A stretch of DNA of 64,000 nt. It comes from Fasciola hepatica. Lineage: Eukaryota; Platyhelminthes; Trematoda; Plagiorchiida; Fasciolidae. Location of the stretch: NCBI GenBank assembly GCA_948099385.1, contig CANUEZ040000210.1, positions 1,061,501-1,125,500 on the forward strand, read 5' to 3'. Below are positions 58,501 through 64,000 of this stretch, one piece after another (position 1 is the first letter of the stretch; each line of letters begins with the position of its first letter). Position numbers and translations under genes: made by a program. Below the pieces are notes generated by a model. That model did not search any database, was not told where the DNA came from, and saw only the letters and a program-made list of their open reading frames with translations.

Positions 58501-60950
58501 AACAATGGGCTGATCCTAAGCTTCTTCTCGGGCCTTAGGGGGGATAAGCTGGACGGTCAAACCGGAAATGGTATAATGGCCCTCCTAGCCGAGCAGCATG
58601 ACTGCTTTGAGTGCGGTTGACTTGATACGCCGAGTGTGCAAGCGTCAGAGGTTGTAGTAGCTACTTGCGGAACGAAAGCGTCAGTTGTTTGCACGTATCG
58701 AAGCCCAGGAGCGGACGGTGCTGAGTACAGCAACCTGTTCGGTTTCCCCACTACAGTTGACAATGCTTTACCGCAGTTGCTCATTACGGGTGATTTCAGC
58801 GCGCACGAAGTAGGCTGGACCTCAGAAACTGGTGCAGAAGGCACATTCGGGGAGGGATTGCTCTACCTGATCCACAGAAAGGCTCTTGTCTAACGCTTTA
58901 ATTAAGTGACAAGATGGGGGTTTGCCCAGTCACCGTCAATCCTTGACCTGGTAATGACCAGAGCTCCAAAGGACCCGGAACACACAGAAGTCGGGTAACC
59001 CGTGGAAAAGAGTGATCATGGTGTACTCGATTTCAGGCTAAGCCTTCGGGGAATGAGAGCGCCTGATAAATTTGGTAGGAACTTCTCAAAGGTATACGGG
59101 AATAGCTTGGTAGAACTGAGCCTCCGGGTAGATTTGGATGTGGTCAGCAGCGACTACAACAGGGAACACCGATGGAGTTGGATCAAGAGCAGATTGTTGG
59201 AAATAACAGAGGCTGTCGCCCCACTTAGAAGGACCAGTTGAAACGGATTGCCATAACGGTGGACGAGCCGAGTGAGAAAGTCCCTAAAACAGAAGTAAAG
59301 AGAATTCAACAAGTGCAGAAGCACCAGCGGCTATCGGGCCTTCCTACAGTTCAAAACAGCGAGAACTAGACTATCTCAGATACAAAAGCAGTGCAGGAAC
59401 AACTACGAGGAACATATTGCGCGGAACTCCAAAAGCAATCCGAAAGCATACTGCAACTAAATCCAGTCTAAGGCAGCACTGAGGAAAGCCGTAAGCGGGG
59501 TCAGGAACTCACACGGGGTGCAGGCAAAAAGCAGGCTGGAAAAAGCAGAGACCCTGTTGAAATTCCTTCAGCAGGCACACAGGCACGACCGGGGTGATCA
59601 GGATCTACCTGCAACCAGGGGCATCGAAGTCTCAGAGATGGAGGACGGAGAAATCAATGCAGGAGAGATGTTGAACAGCCTGAGGGAGCTAGGGGTATCC
59701 TAGGCGGCTGAGCCGGATGACATCCACCCAGCGATACTGAAGCCACTAGCGTCCATTCTGGCTGAACCACTAGGTAAGCTGTTCAACGCATCACTGGAAA
59801 GGAGTGCACTACCTAGAGACTGGGTTGTATCGATCATCACATCCTTTTATAAAAGTGGAGACAGAGACACGTACCAGTTACAGGCCGATTGAGTTAACGT
59901 CATTGGTGCCTAAAACTCTCGAGAGAATACTACGAGACAGAATAGTGAGGCATTTAGAGAGGAACAAGCTGGTAACTGCCAACCAGCAGGGATTCTGGCA
60001 CAGGTGCTCTTGTCTTACCAACCTAATAAGTTTGTTGGATGAGGTAACCAGTCGAGTGGATCGGTGAGAATAGGTGGGAGTCTGCTATCTGGATTTCTAA
60101 GAGGCATTCGATTCGGTTAACCACAGACTGCTTGGAGCAAAGGTGGAATCATTTCAACTTACGGCCAAAATACAGAAGTGGATTGTATAAAGCCTAAAGG
60201 AGAGAGTTTTCCAAGTGTGAGTGGAAGGCTGTTTGTCGAACAATGGGAGACAGGATAGTGGCTTTCCGCGAGGGTCAGTCCTGGGACCCCTGCTGTTCCT
60301 GATGTACGTTACCGATCTGACAGACGGATTGGAAAATCCATGCTTCCAGTGCACGGAAGACTTGAAGGCGATAGGAGCACTAGATAATGCGGCGGTTCAG
60401 CGTGATCTAGACAAGGTACACAAGTAGTGGTTGGAGCGGGATCTTTCCCTCAATCTTAGGAAATTCCAACTTCTCATTAAGGGGGAAGGACGACGGCCCA
60501 CCCGATATATGGGGCCACAAGACAATAGGGAAGGGCTAGCTCAGACCATGAAGGCCCGGGATCTGGGGTGATGGTAAAAGCTGGCCATGAGCCAGCCGCC
60601 ACTGTCAGAATGTGATGCGGAATGCGCGTGGAACCCTGCAGCAGTTAACGATGGTGGTCTGCTCCAGGAGATCTAGGGTCTTGCGGATATTGTACAAGGC
60701 TTTCGTGAGGCCTCATTCAGAAAACGGTATCCGAGAGTGGAAATCATTTTTGGTGAGGGATATCAGGGATCTGGAATGTTCGGAGAATAAAGACATTTGT
60801 GCTACGAACAGGGGTTGCAGCAGCCGGGGTTAGTCTTTAGAAACAAGAGCAAGAGGAAGTGACCCCAAAATGGCTCCTAAAATACTAAAAGGATTCACGG
60901 AAGCATGAATTCATAAAGGGACCCCATTAAGGCCGCAAGAGAAAGGTTGC
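58500..60950 (+). mobile_element. CR1-like non-LTR retrotransposon copy D, plus strand, decayed
   Basis: Endonuclease in 58636-58893: 'ASVVCTYRSPGAD', 'LLITGDFSAHEVGW' (about 58778-58818). 'SPSILDLVMTRAP' (about 58931-58970) and 'VEKSDHGVLDF' (59002-59034) follow. Linker and RT N-terminus: 'DRGDQDLPATRGIEVSEMED', 'AEPDDIHPAILKPLASILAE' (about 59709-59768). RT core: 'QGFWHRCSCLTNLISLLDEV', 'GFPRGSVLGPLLFLMYVTDL' (about 60261-60320), and 'CTEDLKAIG' where FADD is expected. Stops are frequent. The order is complete from endonuclease to RT. It lies inside the interrupted outer element. Confidence 0.8.
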
Positions 60951-63190
60951 CTAAAACCGAATGTACTGACAATCGTAAAAGAGAAAATTTCGACTCACGC
61001 ACGAGGCCGACTGGGGCGACAACGAACTGAACACTCAACGTATGCTTACCCACCCCCCGCTCTAATTATCGACCACCCCGTACTTTCTTTACGCACACCT
61101 AGCATGCAAGTCAACGCCAAGAACAATCGCTATCGTAGCCCCGACTTTCATACTATTGATCCGGACAGCATGTCGACGCACCGGACGACTAACACCAACC
61201 TCAGTGTGGCCCGAGAACGAAAATGGAACTTGGTGAAAACCTTCCATTTTTTCCATTCACACTCTTCTATCCTTCGTCATCTTTGTTAAAATGCAGCCTT
61301 CTCGATGCCCTAGCATCCAGGCCACGCTGAGATTTATGACCTCGCATAACAGCAACCAACACTCGACACCAGCAAGCAGCTTCAGACCTGCAAATGCCCC
61401 GAGGCTGCACTTGTCAAACTCCCCCCACTCCAGTTATACAAACTGCTACCTGGGTTCTCAGTATATCTAGGCTGCCTCCTGCCTGCTACAATCACTGCCG
61501 TGGCCCAGACTTTAAGTCTACTGATCTGAATAGCATGTCGAGGCAACGGATGACCAAAATGTGCCCAATTTAAGCCCACAAAATTGAACTTGGAGAACTG
61601 TTCATATTTCCTATTCCCAACTAACCGTCTTTCCTCATTCTTGTAAAAGGCGACGTTTTACTCTTCCTTGCCTCCAAGACGCTCTTGAGGTAACTGTCTA
61701 ACTTATTAGCAAATTGCAAACAAGCACCGGGCACTAGTCAGTGGCTTTCCACCAGCAAATACCCTACTGCTGCGCTCTCGGTTCGTGAATGGTACCACTG
61801 GTTCCTCTGTTTGTGCCTAACGTACTGGTTTTCCCATACTTATGTCGACCAAGCTATTTTTAATTTATTGTCACATCCCACGTATACCAATCGTCTGTTA
61901 CAATGTTTATCATAATTCCTAGCTGGAACCGCTCACGGCTGCCGCGCTCTCTCTCCACCTACTTCGGATCCCACTGGATACTATTTTGTCTATCACAACA
62001 CCCGCCAGAAACCCTAAGTGGTTCTACCGGGTCATTCTACATACCTAACGGCCAAGGAGTACAGCCTGACTCCCGTTGGCTGAGCATCTACTGGAGCCCT
62101 TCATCCGCTGGCCAACTTGTTGACAGTCTAACCGAAAGGCATAAGATTTCTTCCGACAGCTTTCTATTGAAATGACTGGAGTCTCTGATGGCTATTCCCA
62201 AATCGACGTCTCAATCCGGGCCTATGCTTTTGAAGGCCGCACACCAACTAGTACTGCACTAGCAACCAGCGCCCACGGTTTTCGACCAAAGCGGCCCACT
62301 AGTTTCCTCTGCTTACTGCTTCCAATGGTTGCTAACCCCTCTGCCTTGACAACACACCCCTTAAGCCAAAAGCGGACCATATCTGCAATATTATACGCAT
62401 GGCCTATAGATGTCACCCACCGATATATTACACCTGGCCAAGACCCCACTTAGCCAACTTCGAGTGATTAACAACCATGCAACGGGACCTATCTCAATAA
62501 AGGGTGCAAGTGAAACACCGAAAGACATTCTCACCTACGATGCCCAGTTCGGATGCAGGAAGGCCCCAGGAGACTCGATAAAGTAATATATTTATCATTT
62601 TAGGAGTAGACAGGCCTAGTCCAAGCTAACACCTTTATCGTCTTCTCTGTTTCAATTTTTGTTCCTTATTGACAGTTTTCCTCTTAGCAATCCATTCGTC
62701 CTTCTTCTGTCAGTAGCGGATTCACATCACAGGATGATATCCATTATTCCTTGTAATCTTCTTGCCCTTTTCGTAGTGTTCTGACTCTTTTCTCATTCAC
62801 ATATGTTCCCTTGGGCACCGCTTTGCAGCTTCTCTCTGGTTACTTCACACAGTGAACTCGAAAAAGCATCCTCCCTCACTTCTGCATCACCTCCGCATAC
62901 ATTATATCTTCTGCGTCGTGCGATAATGTTCGTTTCAAAAATTTCATATCCTGCCTGTTCTCCACCAACGCTGATGAGGAAATCTAAAATGAACCACATT
63001 TTCCACATAAACCGTTGTCTTTGCAGTTTATTTAAATTAGGTCCGGCTTTAGTCCTTTGCTTGTTGAAGTAGCCGATTCCTCCTTTCGAACTTTGTGATT
63101 TTCTGTTTCCTTGAGCGACAATGTGCACCCTGATCATGGTCCCACACGTGCTTCTAGGCCGAGATGGAGAAATATTCCGTTATTATTATT
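60951..63190 (+). mobile_element. Outer long-tailed non-LTR element, segment 3 (rest of 3' region and tail)
   Basis: Plus-strand, C/T-rich, without meaningful open frames. About 61895-61955 ('ttatcataattcctagctgg', 'ggctgccgcgctctctctcc') matches the reverse complement of 45841-45900. The last 60 bp ('cctgatcatggtcccacacg', 'gagaaatattccgttattat') match the inner copy's 3' end at 44370-44430. It ends in ATT repeats at 63181-63190. These anchors are collinear, so the element resumed after the 55.6-61.0 kb insertion. A loose tandem duplication lies at about 61110-61330 and 61480-61700. Confidence 0.75.
61110..61700 (+). repeat. Diverged tandem duplication in the 3' region
   Basis: 'tatcgtagccccgactttca'...'agcatgtcgacgcaccggac' near 61131-61190 resembles 'tgccgtggcccagactttaa'...'agcatgtcgaggcaacggat' near 61497-61555. 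Similar order continues for about 200 bp in both. Confidence 0.55.
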
Positions 63191-64000
63191 AAAACCATCG
63201 CCCTAATACAAGGGTTCTCTGGGAACAAGCTCGGTAATGCACACAGGGAAGTATATCCAGAGCAGTACGCCAAAAAATACCGTCAAGCAATGGTAGTACT
63301 TGAAGACGTATTAGAAGGCGAGTCGTGTGAGACCTCCGTGGAAGAGGGAAGCAGTCCTAGGCCGCTCATCACAACAAATTCCGGATCGAAAAAATGAAAG
63401 TTAATGCGGTAAAGCTGTAATAACCCTAATGAACTGAATTGATAGTCCGTATTGAAGATGCTCCCGCCCAGAACCATGCGAACGGAAGTAGAAATAAGAC
63501 CAAGGCCGTGCAATGGCGCGTTGGTTGTATTGCAGAGTGGGTTTTTATAGATATGTCCAATTAGAGAGTACGATTGGTAGACTCAACGATGACTAATCAC
63601 AGGGAGCATTTTTCGGAGTTGTCCGCGATGATCCTGATTGTTTGAGACTCATCCTTGTGCATGGTTACAAAGCTTTTCCATGACCGTATCACTTGTGACA
63701 GCTGCTGATTCTCCACAACCTTCCTCCCTCAAGAGTTCCTTGTCAGTTTGGCTCGCCTGTCGTACTGATCTTCGGTCTGGAGCTGGTGGCTATGGCTCGA
63801 CCGCTGCAGCAACCGCTTCGCGAGGCGGAATGGATGTATCTCAGTCATCAGCACAGTCCCCGCTATGATCCTCGGTCGTTTCACCCGTGCCGTCGGTTAC
63901 ATCGCCGGTTGCTACTCTGAAGTGGATTTGGTTGAGGTGGTTCCGATGCCCTGATGCATCATCCACGTCCGCGCTCTCAACCGTGGATTGGCTAAGTTGT
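63191..64000. other. Unassigned right flank
   Basis: Follows the ATT tail of the outer element. Short open frames only (63164-63397 +, 63283-63513 -, 63638-63868 +); no family recognised. It should be the original genomic target on the right side of the nest, but I could not match it to the left flank. Confidence 0.4.

Noticed and set aside
63191..64000. Missing endonuclease part of CR1-like copy C, as expected if the outer element had inserted into copy C
   Set aside because: The minus strand of this flank does not read as CR1 endonuclease, so I cannot show that copy C was the insertion target.

Overview
The window looks like repeat-dense animal nuclear DNA. It has one recognisable host gene with long GT-AG introns, and most of the rest is built from retrotransposons in various states of decay. 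The mix of RTE-like, CR1-like and Ty3/Gypsy elements, tRNA-derived SINEs and foldback elements, together with the style of the reverse transcriptases, fits a parasitic flatworm (trematode or cestode). That assignment is inference from family resemblance; the sequence carries no species marker. There are no bacterial operons, CRISPR arrays or rRNA genes.

Region 1 (1 to about 18.4 kb, + strand): the 3' half of a G-protein alpha-o subunit gene. Four coding exons (8451-8579, 14626-14755, 15176-15329, 17670-17857) join in phase and end in a Go-type C-terminus. They encode switch I, switch II, the guanine-specificity loop and the receptor-binding tail. The 5' exons, with the P-loop, are probably upstream of the window. 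The introns hold RTE-like fragments (4.6-5.8, 7.6-7.8, 11.25-13.0 and 15.43-17.0 kb), an 871-bp inverted-repeat element (6174-7044), a 332-bp foldback (17041-17372) and several SINEs. The RTE copies in two successive introns share a 1182-bp block that appears identical, inside flanks that are clearly diverged.

Region 2 (18.4-27.8 kb): no gene that I can support. It holds SINEs, two dispersed-repeat families and a TA microsatellite. Region 3 (27.8-36.3 kb): four CR1-like non-LTR copies, all on the minus strand, some ending in a CTGAA-type microsatellite tail.

Region 4 (36.26-63.19 kb): a nest of transposons. The outermost is an old CR1-superfamily non-LTR element on the + strand whose 5' ORF1 part appears inverted (36263-about 38650). 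It is split at 39855 by a Ty3/Gypsy LTR element. The 3' LTR of that element is split by a younger minus-strand copy of the same non-LTR family (44370-52374). The outer element resumes at 52487, is interrupted again at about 55.6-61.0 kb by a second Gypsy remnant and a CR1-like copy, and ends in an ATT-rich tail at 63190. The nesting gives the order of insertion. It also shows, from two independent copies, that this family has an unusually long (about 3.9 kb), pyrimidine-rich, apparently non-coding region after its reverse transcriptase. This long-tailed family is my best candidate for something undescribed. The last 0.8 kb is unassigned.

All homologies between copies were found by eye. Boundaries marked 'about' are uncertain by tens to a few hundred bases.
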